46,184 nucleotides of DNA from Symbiobacterium thermophilum (GCA_020725145.1 DYFO01000013.1:1-46184), one strand, 5' to 3'. Shown: positions 18,771 to 28,965, numbered from the stretch's first letter. Translations and numbers: made by a program. Notes: generated by a model not told the origin, from the letters alone.

Positions 18771-21245
18771 ATGACGAGGAGGATTGTCGCGTTCGCCCTG
18801 CTGACGGCTATGGTGTTGGGCCTGTCGGCGGGCAGCGCCGCGCAGACCGTCCGGAGGGGAGCGTGGCTCGACGAGATCGTGGTTGTGGAAGAGCCGTCGT
18901 CTCCGGCCGCCCTCACGCGGATAGAGGCGGGCGACATCAACGCCTTTTTCTGGGGCATGGCCGCCGCGGACCTCTACCGCTACCGCCGCATAGTCGAGTC
19001 GCCCGCCATGAGCTACGTGGAGTCGGTGGGCTCCTTCGACGAGCTGACGTTCAACCCCCACGGTCCGACCTTCCGCGACGGCCGGCTGAACCCGTTCGCG
19101 GTCCCCCGCATCCGCGAGGCCATGAACTGGCTGGTCGATCGCGACTACATCGTGAAGGAGCTTTACGGCGGCCTGGCGGTTCCGCGCTACACCATGGTTC
19201 ACACCGCGGCGGCCGACTATGCGCGCCTGGCGGACATCATCCGGGTGATCGACCGTAAGTACGCTCCCAACGCCACCTTGGCGCAGCAGGTAATCACCGA
19301 GGAGATGCGCAAGCTGGGTGCGGAGCTGGTCGGCGGCAAGTGGCAGTACAAGGGCAAGCCGGTCACCCTGATCTTCGCCATCCGCATAGAGGACGTGCGC
19401 AAGCAGGTCGGCGACTATGTGTCCGGGCTGCTCGAAGGCATCGGCTTCACCGTAGAGCGCCGGTACGGGACTTCAGCTGAGCTGTCGCCGCTATGGTACT
19501 CGGGCGATCCCGCGGACGGCAAGTTCCACATCTACACCGGCGGGTGGATCCGCGGCGCCATCAACCGCGACGAGGGTGGCAACTTCGACTTCTTCTACAC
19601 CCCGCGCAGCACCATGGTCGTCCCGCTTTGGCAGGCTTACAAGCCCGATCCCGAGTTTGACGCGGTTGCGCTGCGCCTTTCCAAGCGGGAGTTTTCCAGC
19701 ATGGAGGAGCGCCGGGAGCTGTTCGCCAAGGCGCTTGAACTTTCGCTCAAGGACTCGGTCCGCATCTGGCTCGTCGACCGCAAGAGCATCTGGGCGACCC
19801 AGAAGGGCGTCCAGGCAGCGGCCGACCTGTGCGGCGGTCTGTCCGGCTCATTGCTCTGGCCCTACACCATCAGGTATACCGACCGCGTCGGCGGTTCCAT
19901 GCGGATAGCTTCGACCAGCATGCTCACCATGCCGTGGAACCCGGTGGGCGGCAGCAACTGGATCTTCGACATGACGCTCATCCGCGCCACGTCGGACTTC
20001 GACCTGCTGCCCGACCCGTATACCGGGCTTTTCTGGCCGCAGCGGCTGGCACGGGCTGAAGTCTATGCGAAGCAGGGCCTGCCCATCGCCCGCAGCCTGG
20101 ACTGGGTTACCCTTAACTTCGTGGAAACCAACAAGGTGCCCGCCGACGCCTGGGTCGACTGGGATGCCAAGGCTCAGCGCTTCATCACCGCGGGCGAGAA
20201 GTTCCCCGAGGGCAGGGAGTCGCTCATCAAGACGGTCCTTCGCTATCCGGCCGACCTTTTCCAGACGAAGTGGCACGACGGCAGCAACTTCTCCCTGGGC
20301 GACATGGTGCTACGCATCATCATGCTCTTTGACCGGTCCAAGCCCGAAAGCGCGATCTACGACTCCGCCTCGGTGCCCGGCTTCAACAGCTTCATGGGAC
20401 ACTTCCGGGGCGTGAAGATCGTCTCGCGCAACCCGCTGGTGATCGAGTGGTACACGGATCGGTACTACCCCGACGTCGAGTGGGTCGCCGCGGACGGGTC
20501 CGCGTTCGTGTGGCCCTACTATGCCCAGGGTATCGGCCCGTGGCACACCTTGGCGCTCTCGATCCTGGCCGAGGCCGACAAGAAGATAGCCTTCACCGCC
20601 GCCAGGGCCACCGCGCTCAAGGTTGAGCACACCAGCCTGATCGCCGGTCCGAGCCTGACGGTGCTGCGCAACATGTTGCCGGGGGCGGCCCGCGATAAGA
20701 TCCTGCCCTACGAGCCCACCATGAGCCAGTTCGTGCCGCGCGAGGAGTCCTGGGCGCGGTGGAACAACCTGGTCAGGTGGTTTGCGCAGCGCGGGCACTT
20801 CTGGGTAGGAAACGGTCCGTACTACCTCGAGAAGGTCTTCCCGGTGGAAAAGGTTGTTCACTTGAAGCGTTTTGCCGACTTCCCGGATCCCGCGGGTAAG
20901 TGGGATCGCTTCGGTGTAGCGGCCAGGCCGTCGGGCACGATCACCGGTCCTGCCCGTATCACCATCGGCCAAGCGGCCACGTTTGACGTGCGGATAACCA
21001 CCGGCGGCAAGCCCTACCCGGTGAAGGATATGCAGGAAGTCAGCTTCCTGCTGTTCGACGCCAAGGGTGAGCTTGCGTTGACCGGACCGATCACCGCCGT
21101 GAGCGACGGGCTCTGGCGGCTGACGCTCACCGCCGCACAGACCGGCCGCCTGCCGGCCGGCACCACCACCCTTGAGGTGGTAATGGTGTCCAAGCTCGTA
21201 GCCGTTCCCAGCTTCGTCTCGCTCGACATCGTCACGCGCCGCTAG
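18771..21245 (+). CDS. Peptide-type ABC transporter substrate-binding protein, large
   Basis: Secreted solute-binding protein of the SBP_bac_5 family, 824 residues against the usual 500-600. ATG 18771 follows GAGGAGGTG. A signal peptide ends near residue 24 (AGSAA); there is no lipobox Cys. The block REAMNWLVDRDYIVKELYGG, normally in the second half of the family, lies at about 115-134. The blocks usually near the start, KWHDGSNFSLGDMV, and the GxGPY motif (GNGPYYLEKV) lie at about 502-515 and 681-690. A beta-rich C-terminal domain of about 100 residues follows (ITGPARITIGQAATFDVRI). The order of halves thus looks reversed. It probably delivers oligopeptides or sugars to the permeases downstream; the ligand is unknown. 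Confidence 0.82.
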   Translation: MTRRIVAFALLTAMVLGLSAGSAAQTVRRGAWLDEIVVVEEPSSPAALTRIEAGDINAFFWGMAAADLYRYRRIVESPAMSYVESVGSFDELTFNPHGPTFRDGRLNPFAVPRIREAMNWLVDRDYIVKELYGGLAVPRYTMVHTAAADYARLADIIRVIDRKYAPNATLAQQVITEEMRKLGAELVGGKWQYKGKPVTLIFAIRIEDVRKQVGDYVSGLLEGIGFTVERRYGTSAELSPLWYSGDPADGKFHIYTGGWIRGAINRDEGGNFDFFYTPRSTMVVPLWQAYKPDPEFDAVALRLSKREFSSMEERRELFAKALELSLKDSVRIWLVDRKSIWATQKGVQAAADLCGGLSGSLLWPYTIRYTDRVGGSMRIASTSMLTMPWNPVGGSNWIFDMTLIRATSDFDLLPDPYTGLFWPQRLARAEVYAKQGLPIARSLDWVTLNFVETNKVPADAWVDWDAKAQRFITAGEKFPEGRESLIKTVLRYPADLFQTKWHDGSNFSLGDMVLRIIMLFDRSKPESAIYDSASVPGFNSFMGHFRGVKIVSRNPLVIEWYTDRYYPDVEWVAADGSAFVWPYYAQGIGPWHTLALSILAEADKKIAFTAARATALKVEHTSLIAGPSLTVLRNMLPGAARDKILPYEPTMSQFVPREESWARWNNLVRWFAQRGHFWVGNGPYYLEKVFPVEKVVHLKRFADFPDPAGKWDRFGVAARPSGTITGPARITIGQAATFDVRITTGGKPYPVKDMQEVSFLLFDAKGELALTGPITAVSDGLWRLTLTAAQTGRLPAGTTTLEVVMVSKLVAVPSFVSLDIVTRR

Positions 21246-21253
21246 GAGGGTAT

Positions 21254-21283
21254 GAGGGCGCGGGCAGCCTCGCCCGCGCCCTC
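21254..21283 (+). terminator. Hairpin between binding protein and permease genes
   Basis: GAGGGCGCGGGC (21254-21265) and GCCCGCGCCCTC (21272-21283), 12 bp, then TTCTTCC. Such hairpins inside ABC operons usually let the binding protein mRNA outnumber the permease mRNA. Confidence 0.65.
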
Positions 21284-21319
21284 TTCTTCCTGAGGGTGAC
21301 CTGAGGTGAGAACAAGCAA

Positions 21320-22438
21320 ATGACCGCTGCATCCACAACACAAGGCGCCCGGCGGGCCGAAAGCTCCTTTGTCCGGGTCGCCCGGTACACCGGCGTTAGA
21401 CTGATCGCCGTACTCGTAACCGTGGTCGTCGGAGTGTATCTAACAATACTTATCGCCAACATGGGAGGCTACGTCGACGAGATCCGCATGGGGCAGATCC
21501 GCGAGGCCGTCGGCCTGATGGCGGGAGCCAATCCCGACCTGCCGTTCATGAGTGACGAGGAGCGCATCGCCTATGTTGAGCAGCTGGTGGCCATTGAGGT
21601 GGAGCGGCTGGGCATGGACCGTCCCTTCTTGCTCAGGAGCTTCACCTATCTGGCAAACGCCCTCACCCTGAATTTCGGGCGGGCCGAGCAGCTGATCAGC
21701 GACAGCGGCTCGCGGCTGGTCAGGTTGATCATCATTGAACGGCTGCCGTCCACGCTTTACCTTTTTGCGACCGGGCAGCTTCTGCTATTTGGCAGTGCTA
21801 TCCTGCTCGCTCTGTACCTCTCGCAACGTTACGGCAGCTGGCTTGACCGCTTGGTGGTGGCCCTGGCGCCGACCTCGGCCGCTCCCGGGTGGTTTTACGG
21901 TATCTTCCTGATCCTGATCTTCGCAGGCATCCTGCGGCTGCTTCCTTTCGGCGGCATGGTCGACACCCCGCCGCCTGCCGACAGGCTTCAGTACGCCCTC
22001 AGTCTGCTCAAGCACCTCATTCTGCCGATCAGCGCGATCCTGATGGGCGCCCTGTGGCAGACCACCTATTTCTGGCGCACCTTCTTCCTCATCTACTCGC
22101 GCGAGGACTACGTGGAAATGGCAAGGGCGAAGGGTCTCCCCCCGCACCTGGTGGAGAGGCGTTACATCCTAAGGCCGACGCTGCCCGCCATCGTGACCTC
22201 CTTTGCGCTGCAGCTCATCTCGATGTGGATGGGGGCCATCGTGCTGGAGACCGTTTTCCGGTGGCCTGGCATCGGCCAGCTGTTCTTCAGGGCTATTGGC
22301 AGCTACGATACGCCGGTTCTACTGGGGATCGTCGTGACCTATGCCTACCTCCTGGCGGTGACAGTGCTGGTCCTGGAGATCGTATACGCCATCCTCGACC
22401 CACGGGTGAGGATAGAGGGGAGGAAGGCTGAGGCATGA
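21320..22438 (+). CDS. ABC transporter permease, DppB type
   Basis: Inner-membrane permease of 372 residues. ATG 21320 is nine bases after AGGTGAG. One helix near 28-50 is followed by an external loop of about 80 residues (GGYVDEIRMGQIREAV and following, to DRPFLLRSFTYLANALTLNFGRA). The binding-protein-dependent transport domain runs from about 135 to the end with the EAA-like loop YVEMARAKGLPPHLVERRYI. The gene overlaps the next one by four bases. Confidence 0.92.
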   Translation: MTAASTTQGARRAESSFVRVARYTGVRLIAVLVTVVVGVYLTILIANMGGYVDEIRMGQIREAVGLMAGANPDLPFMSDEERIAYVEQLVAIEVERLGMDRPFLLRSFTYLANALTLNFGRAEQLISDSGSRLVRLIIIERLPSTLYLFATGQLLLFGSAILLALYLSQRYGSWLDRLVVALAPTSAAPGWFYGIFLILIFAGILRLLPFGGMVDTPPPADRLQYALSLLKHLILPISAILMGALWQTTYFWRTFFLIYSREDYVEMARAKGLPPHLVERRYILRPTLPAIVTSFALQLISMWMGAIVLETVFRWPGIGQLFFRAIGSYDTPVLLGIVVTYAYLLAVTVLVLEIVYAILDPRVRIEGRKAEA

Positions 22439-23784
22439 GAGCCTTGCTGGCAAGGGCGCAGGAACTGCGACGCTATCCCTCGGCGATCCTGGGTTTGGCG
22501 ATGATCTGCACTTTGGTGATCCTCGCAGTCTACGCTATGGCGACCATGCCTTACCGCGAAGCCGTGCGGCTGTGGCAGGGAGGAGAAGGCGTATGGGACG
22601 AGAATCCCCGGCTCGCCAAGCCCAGCTGGTTCAACGCCTTCCGGAAGGTCAAGCTGCCACCGACCATCGTCGTTGACAGCGCGGGCAGACCCGAGACGAA
22701 ACAACGCATCGAGTTCGAGGAGGAAGGTGAGGCGGACGTCCTCATCACCCTCGCGTTCGACTACCAGTACGACGTTTTCCCCAAGGAGCTCGCGGTCTAC
22801 CTGACAGCCAACTTCGAAAAGGTGGCGCCGTTTGCCTCTTTCATCTGGCGCACTCCCGACGGCCGCGAGTTCCCGATGACGAGCACGTCGGTGCGCACCC
22901 GTGACAGCTATCGCATCTCGCAGGACCGCAAACTACAGGCAGAGCTTGGCGGCCGACAACCAGAAATAGGGTTATTGGCAGCTGATCCCTGGGCCGAGAC
23001 CCCCGTGCCGTTGAAGGGCCGTCACGAGCTCATAGTCGACGGCATCGTGTTTGAGCCCGGGTCGGACCTTGACGCCCGGTTGGTCGTATACGGTCAGGTG
23101 CACGGCATTGCCGGCACCGATCACCTGCGCCGCGACATCACGGTAGCCCTGCTTTGGGGGACTCCCATAGCCCTGTGCTTCGGTCTTCTGGCAGCGGTGG
23201 GCTCGATGAGCACCACCATGGTGCTGGCTGCCACTGGGTCATGGTACGGCCGTTGGGTTGACGGCCTGCTACAGCGCCTCAATGAGCTGGTGATGATCCT
23301 GCCGATGCTCCCCATCCTCGTGATGGTGGGAACCCTGTATTCGCGCAGCATCTGGCTGATGCTGGGGCTCATCATCCTCCTGAGCATTTTCGGCGGAGCG
23401 CTCAGGATCTATCGCGCGATGTTTCTGCAGACGCGGGAGGCGCCTTACATCGAGGCGGCACGGGCCTACGGCGCGGGCAATCTCCGGATCATCTTCCTTT
23501 ACCTCATACCGCGCATAATACCGGTGCTGGTGCCCCAGTTCGTGAGCTTGATCCCGACCTTCGTGTTCCTCGAGGCTACGCTTTCTCTCCTGGGACTGGG
23601 AGACCCGACCATTCCTACCTGGGGGAAAGTGTTGAACGACGCCTCCCAGAACGGGGCCCTGTTCATGGGGCACTATTACTGGGTACTGGCGCCTTCTCTT
23701 TTGCTGATCTTCACCGGGCTTGGCTTCGCCATGCTGGGCTTCGCGCTTGACCGAGTCTTCAACCCGAGGCTGAGGGAGCAATGA
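22435..23784 (+). CDS. ABC transporter permease, DppC type, with large external insert
   Basis: Partner permease of 449 residues, longer than the usual 280-320. Helix 1 lies at about 18-36. About 180 residues between it and the transport domain look soluble and beta-rich (PPTIVVDSAGRPETKQRIEF, then LIVDGIVFEPGSDLDARLVV). This places an extra domain outside the membrane. The transport domain from about 225 has the EAA loop YIEAARAYGAGNLRI and ends in the usual LGFALDRVFNPRLRE. ATG 22435 overlaps the previous stop (ATGA). Confidence 0.9.
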   Translation: MRALLARAQELRRYPSAILGLAMICTLVILAVYAMATMPYREAVRLWQGGEGVWDENPRLAKPSWFNAFRKVKLPPTIVVDSAGRPETKQRIEFEEEGEADVLITLAFDYQYDVFPKELAVYLTANFEKVAPFASFIWRTPDGREFPMTSTSVRTRDSYRISQDRKLQAELGGRQPEIGLLAADPWAETPVPLKGRHELIVDGIVFEPGSDLDARLVVYGQVHGIAGTDHLRRDITVALLWGTPIALCFGLLAAVGSMSTTMVLAATGSWYGRWVDGLLQRLNELVMILPMLPILVMVGTLYSRSIWLMLGLIILLSIFGGALRIYRAMFLQTREAPYIEAARAYGAGNLRIIFLYLIPRIIPVLVPQFVSLIPTFVFLEATLSLLGLGDPTIPTWGKVLNDASQNGALFMGHYYWVLAPSLLLIFTGLGFAMLGFALDRVFNPRLREQ

Positions 23785-24737
23785 TGGAACAGGTACTACG
23801 CGTCGAACAACTCAATCTCCACTTCCGTACCACCAGGGGACCTGTCCAGGCGGTAGACCGCGTCAGCTTCGATTTGCCCCGCGGCTTTACGCTCGCGGTG
23901 ATCGGCGAATCAGGCTGCGGCAAGACCTCCATGGCCCGTGGTGTGCTGAGACTTCTGCCCCGCAATGTCCAGACCTACACGGGGAGCGTCTTCCTCAACG
24001 GCACCGACGTCATGCGCCTGGACGAGGATCGCTTTCGCCGAGAGATTCGGTGGGTGCGCATGGCACTGGTGCCCCAGGCCGCGATGAACTCCTTGAACCC
24101 CGTGCTACGTGTGGGGGACCAGGTGGCCGAGCCCTTGATCCTACACCGCCGGGTGTCCGACAAGAAGCAGGCGCTTGAGCGAGTCCGCGAGGCCTTCAGG
24201 CTCGTCGGCGTGCCCGAGGACTTCACCCACCGGTATGCCTTTGAGCTCTCAGGCGGCATGCGGCAGCGCGTCGCCATCGCTATGGCGTTGGTAACGCGAC
24301 CGGAACTGGTGGTGCTGGACGAGCCGACCAGCGCTCTCGACGTGCTCACCCAGGCCAACCTGATGAACGTGCTCAAGCGGCTCAAGCGTGATTCGGAGAT
24401 CAGCTTCATGCTGATAACCCATGACATCGCTACTTCCAGCGAACTTGCGGACCGGGTAGCCGTGATGTACGCGGGACAGATCGTGGAGATCGCCGACGCT
24501 CGCCACTTTTACCCCGACCCGATGCACCCGTACTCCAAGAAACTGATGGCTAGTGTACCTACGCTGCGCCAGGATAAGAAGCTCGAGTTCATACCGGGTC
24601 AGCCGCCCAGCCTGATCCAGCCGCCCACGGGTTGTCGCTTCAAGGATCGTTGCGCGTCGCGCAACGAGCGCTGCGCGGAGGAACCACCGCTGCTTGAGAC
24701 CCGGGACCGGAAGGTGAGGTGCTGGCTGTATGCCTGA
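23781..24737 (+). CDS. ABC transporter ATP-binding protein, DppD type
   Basis: First ATPase of the transporter, 318 residues. Walker A GESGCGKTS, signature LSGGMRQRV, Walker B LVVLDEPTSALD and switch LITHD are all present. The C-terminal oligo/dipeptide region has the Cys cluster CRFKDRCASRNERC and a final CWLYA, as in family members that bind an iron-sulfur cluster. The start is ATG 23781 or ATG 23784, overlapping the previous stop. Confidence 0.95.
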   Translation: MMEQVLRVEQLNLHFRTTRGPVQAVDRVSFDLPRGFTLAVIGESGCGKTSMARGVLRLLPRNVQTYTGSVFLNGTDVMRLDEDRFRREIRWVRMALVPQAAMNSLNPVLRVGDQVAEPLILHRRVSDKKQALERVREAFRLVGVPEDFTHRYAFELSGGMRQRVAIAMALVTRPELVVLDEPTSALDVLTQANLMNVLKRLKRDSEISFMLITHDIATSSELADRVAVMYAGQIVEIADARHFYPDPMHPYSKKLMASVPTLRQDKKLEFIPGQPPSLIQPPTGCRFKDRCASRNERCAEEPPLLETRDRKVRCWLYA

Positions 24738-25728
24738 GGCGAGCAACGGCAACGCTTTGCTCTCCGTTCAGAACTTGCAGACGTGGTTCGAGATGCGGCG
24801 CTGGGGTTTCATCCGCGTGGGATTCGTGCAGGCGGTCGACGGCGTTAGTTTCGAGCTCAAACACGGTGAAGCTATCGCCGTGGTGGGCGAAAGCGGTTGC
24901 GGGAAGACAACGCTCGCCCGCACCATCCTTGGCCTTTATCCGCCGACCAGCGGCCGGATCACCTTCGAAGGTCGCGAGGTCAAGGGTTCGGCCCTGCGCC
25001 AATACCGGGCGAACGTGGGCTACGTGCAGCAGGATCCCTACGGCGCGCTTCCGCCCTTTCTGCCAGTGCAGCGGATCCTTGAGGAACCACTGATCATTCA
25101 GGGAGTGCGCGACCCTGCGGAGCGCAACCACCGAGTACGCAAGGCGCTTGAGGCCGTCAAGATGACGCCGGTGGACAATTTCCTTTCGAAGTTCCCCCAC
25201 ATGCTCAGCGGCGGCCAGCAGCAGAGGGTGGTCCTGGCGAGGGCCAAGATTCTGGAACCCAAGCTAATCGTGGCCGACGAGCCGGTGTCGATGCTCGACG
25301 CATCGGTGCGCGTGGAGATCCTGGAGCTTCTGCGGGAGCTACAGCGTAAGTCGAACCTGGGTGTAATCTACATCACCCATGACCTCTCAACCGTGCGCTT
25401 TTTCACCGAGCGCATCATGGTGATGTACGGCGGCAAAGTGGTCGAAGAGGCTCCGGTGAAGGAGCTGCTCGCCAACCCGCTGCACCCGTACACGCGGGCC
25501 TTGCTGGCGGCCATCCCCGACCCGGACCCGCACAACGCGGAGGTGCAGAAAGAGGTACCGCCGGGCGAGCCGCCCAGCCTGCTCAATCCGCCTCCGGGTT
25601 GCCGCTTCCACCCGCGGTGTGCCTCGCTGATCGCGGGCCGGTGCGACGCCAAGGAACCGCCCATCGCCGAGCCCGCGGCGCCCGGTCACCGTACGGCCTG
25701 CTGGCTGTATGCCGATGGAGACGCTTAG
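24730..25728 (+). CDS. ABC transporter ATP-binding protein, DppF type
   Basis: Second ATPase, 332 residues. Walker A GESGCGKTT, signature LSGGQQQRV, Walker B LIVADEPVSMLD and switch YITHD are seen. The C-terminus has the Cys cluster CRFHPRCASLIAGRC plus CWLYA, parallel to its partner. ATG 24730 overlaps the preceding gene by eight bases. Confidence 0.95.
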   Translation: MPEASNGNALLSVQNLQTWFEMRRWGFIRVGFVQAVDGVSFELKHGEAIAVVGESGCGKTTLARTILGLYPPTSGRITFEGREVKGSALRQYRANVGYVQQDPYGALPPFLPVQRILEEPLIIQGVRDPAERNHRVRKALEAVKMTPVDNFLSKFPHMLSGGQQQRVVLARAKILEPKLIVADEPVSMLDASVRVEILELLRELQRKSNLGVIYITHDLSTVRFFTERIMVMYGGKVVEEAPVKELLANPLHPYTRALLAAIPDPDPHNAEVQKEVPPGEPPSLLNPPPGCRFHPRCASLIAGRCDAKEPPIAEPAAPGHRTACWLYADGDA

Positions 25729-25918
25729 CCCCGCTAAACTGGCGGTCATCGGGGCGGTGCTGGCGTTGGTCGGCTGGATGGCGCCGCTTTTGATGATACT
25801 CAGGGTTGTAGAGCCGAGCTTCGGATTGTGCTTCGTCAGCTACGGTCTCGTGGTCGCCGGGATGACGGCGGCCGCCGTGGGCGCCCTGCAGCACGTCAGG
25901 GTCCGGGAGCGCGACTGA
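25709..25918 (+). CDS. Small membrane protein at end of ABC operon
   Basis: A 69-residue protein with two hydrophobic helices (KLAVIGAVLALVGWMAPLLMIL and FVSYGLVVAGMTAAAVGAL) and a basic tail. The start at ATG 25709 or ATG 25715 overlaps the end of the DppF gene by up to 20 bases. A terminator follows eight bases after the stop, so it is probably the last gene of the transporter operon. I do not recognise the family; an accessory role with the transporter is only an inference. Confidence 0.65.
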   Translation: MPMETLSPAKLAVIGAVLALVGWMAPLLMILRVVEPSFGLCFVSYGLVVAGMTAAAVGALQHVRVRERD

Positions 25919-25925
25919 AGAAGCA

Positions 25926-25966
25926 AAGACCCCGGGGAGGCCGTCTCGCGGGCTCCCCGGGGTCTT
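25926..25966 (+). terminator. Terminator of ABC operon
   Basis: AGACCCCGGGGA (25927-25938) and TCCCCGGGGTCT (25954-25965), a perfect 12-bp stem, extended by an A-T pair, with a short T-rich tail. Confidence 0.85.
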
Positions 25967-25992
25967 GTCCCCCTCCTGCGGCCGGTGTGCCC

Positions 25993-26021
25993 TTGACACC
26001 TGGGTTGCCGGCGTCTATCAT
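25993..26021 (+). promoter_or_regulatory. Promoter of valS T-box transcript
   Basis: TTGACA (25993-25998) and TATCAT (26016-26021) with a 17-base spacer. The predicted start near 26028 begins the T-box leader. Confidence 0.85.
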
Positions 26022-26027
26022 GAGGGC

Positions 26028-26300
26028 AAGCAACCCGCACAAAAACCGGCCATGAAGGGGAGTAGTAGGGACGGCCGCCCCCAAGAGAGGGAAGACCCTG
26101 CCGGCTGCGAGGTCTCCCGGGTTGTACGGTCCCCCGAAGTCGCCCCCGAGCCGCCGGTGTAAAGGCCGAAGCAGGCCCAAGCCCGGACGGGATCGCCCGT
26201 TATCGCGAAGCTAGCCGTCTCCCATCGCGGGGGGCGGGAACTGAGGTGGCACCGCGGAAGGTATCCCCTTTCGCCCTTGGGCGAGAGGGGATCGTCTTTA
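26028..26300 (+). promoter_or_regulatory. T-box leader (valine)
   Basis: tRNA-sensing riboswitch that lets transcription proceed when uncharged tRNA-Val accumulates. The T-box core GAGGTGGCACCGCG lies at 26243-26256. It is followed by a terminator stem at 26263-26276 with 26279-26292 and a T-rich tail. Stem I shows AGTAG on the 5' side and CGAAGTCG on the 3' side between GGTCCCCC and GCCCCC. The specifier is read as GTC (Val) at 26139-26141, followed by a purine. The tRNA-end binding bulge reads TGGC, which pairs with a G73 tRNA, whereas most bacterial tRNA-Val have A73. Confidence 0.88.
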
Positions 26301-26317
26301 ACAGGGAGGTGCGGCCG

Positions 26318-28965
26318 TTGACGGCAAACCCGAGGGCGGTGGTGGAGCTGCCGCCGGTTTACAACCCATCCGAGGTGGAGCCCCGCATCTACCGGCGGTG
26401 GCTGGAGGAGGACTGCTTCCTGGCCCGTGTCAGGGAGGACAGGCCGAGCTTCACCATCGTCATCCCCCCGCCTAACGTCACGGGGTCGCTGCACATGGGG
26501 CACGCTCTGGACAACTTCATCCAGGACGTGCTCATCCGCTGGCACCGCATGTTGGGAGACGAGACACTGTGGCTTCCGGGCACCGACCACGCCGGTATCG
26601 CCACCCAGCATGTGGTGGAGGAGCGGCTGGCCAGGGAGGGCTTGGGCCGTCACGACCTGGGCAGAGAGGCATTCCTCGAGCGCGTCTGGGCGTGGAAACA
26701 GGAGTACGAGGCGGTGATCATCGATCAGCTACGCAGGCTGGGGGCGTCGTGCGACTGGTCACGTCTGCGCTTCACCATGGACGAGGGATGCTCGCGGGCG
26801 GTGCGCGAGGTGTTCGTCACCCTGTGGGAGAGAGGCTTGATCTACAGGGGAGATCGCATCATCAACTGGTGCCCCGATTGCCGGACGGCGCTTTCGGACA
26901 TCGAGGTGGAGCACGAGGAGGTGGACTCCAGGCTCTGGACGGTACGGTACCGCCTACCCGAAGGCGGGCACATCAGCGTGGCCACCACGCGCCCGGAGAC
27001 CATCCTCGGCGACACCGGGGTGGCCGTGCATCCTGACGATCCACGCTACCGCGCCCTGGTGGGTCGGGAGGCACTTCATCCTTTGCTTGACCGTAGGCTG
27101 CCGATCGTGGCCGACCCGGTGGTTGACCCTGCTTTCGGCACCGGAGCCGTCAAGGTGACCCCGGCGCACGACCCCACCGACTTCGAGATAGCGGGCCGCC
27201 ACCGTCTGGAGGCGGTGCGGGTGATCGACGACCAGGGCCGCATGACGGAAGCCGCCGGGCGCTACCACGGCATGGAACGACTGGCCTGCCGCGAGGCGGT
27301 GCTCGCCGACTTGGAGGTCCAGGGCCTGCTGATCGGTAGCGAGGAACACCACCACGCCGTCGGCCACTGCTACCGCTGCCATACCGTGGTGGAGCCCGTG
27401 CTGTCGCGGCAATGGTTCGTCCGCATGAAGCCGCTGGCCGCGCCGGCCATGGAGGCCGTGCACCGGGGCGGGTTACAGTTCGTGCCCGAGCGGTTTGCCC
27501 GTGTCTACCTGAATTGGCTGGAGAACATCCGCGACTGGTGTATCTCGCGTCAACTGTGGTGGGGGCACCGTATACCCGCGTGGTACTGCAGCGAATGCGG
27601 CGAAACCACGGTCTCCCGTGAAGACCCGGCAGGCTGTGCCGCCTGTGGTTCACGTGAGCTGGACCAGGATCCAGACGTGCTGGACACCTGGTTCAGTTCG
27701 GCGCTGTGGCCTTTCTCTACCCTGGGATGGCCCGAACCCACGGCCGACCTCGGCTACTTCTTCCCGACCTCCGTGCTGGTCACGGGCTACGACATCATCT
27801 TCTTCTGGGTGGCGCGCATGGTCTTCATGTCGCTGGAGTTCACCTCCAAGCTTCCCTTCAGCCACGTGCTGATTCACGGGCTTGTGCGGGATGCCCGCGG
27901 GCGGAAGATGTCCAAGTCGCTGGGCACCGGGCTGGACCCGCTGGAGGCGGTCGAGCGGCACGGCGCCGACGCCTTGCGCTTTTGCATGCTCACCGGCAAC
28001 ACCCCCGGAAACGACATGCGCTTTCACTGGGAACGCCTGGAGGGGAGCCGCAACTTCGCCAACAAGCTATGGAACGCGGCGCGCTTCGCCCTCCTTAACC
28101 TGGGAGATTTCGATTCCCCGTCGGAACGGCCGCTGACGGAGTTGGCCGACCGGTGGATACTGTCCCGGTTGCGGCGTGTGGTGGAGGAAACCAACCGGCA
28201 CCTCGCGCGCTTCGAGCTCGGCGAGGCTGCCCGGGAGCTATACGACTTCACCTGGAGCGAGCTGTGCGACTGGTACATCGAACTGGCCAAGCCTCGACTG
28301 CAGGCAGCTGCCTCCGATACCCGGCGTCAGGCGCAGTACGTGCTCTGGCGCACGCTGGAGACCACCCTGCGCCTCCTTCATCCGTTCTTGCCCTTCGTCA
28401 CCGAGGAGATCTGGCAGCACCTGCCCCACTGCTCGGGAATGCTCTGCCGTGCTGCTTGGCCCCATGCGGAGGCTTACCCTGCCGACCCGGAAGCCGAGGA
28501 ACTGATGGGGACGGTGATGGAGGTCACGCGCGCCATCCGCACCGTCCGAGCGGAGTTCAACGTGCCGCCGGCCGCCAGGGCTACCGCCCTACTGGTACCC
28601 GGGGATGGGGTGGCGGCAGCGGCCTTGCAGGTCGCCGGATCCTACGTGACGCATCTTGCGGGCCTTTCGGCGCTCGAGCTGTCGCCTTCGCTGCCCGAGC
28701 GCCCGACGGGGGCCGCGGCGGCGGTGGCCTCGGGGGTGGAGGTCTACGTGCCCTTGCGGCAACTCATCGACCTCGAACGCGAGGCGGCCCGGCTGCGTCG
28801 TCAGCTGGCGGATGCGCAGCGGGAGGCCGAGCGCTCCCGTGCCAAACTCGCCGATCCCCAGTTCCTCGCCAGGGCCCCCGAAGAGGTGGTCGCCCGCGAG
28901 CGAGAGCGAGAGCGGGAGGCGGCCGAGAGGGTGAGGAAACTCAAGACCTGTTTGGAGGGGTTACA

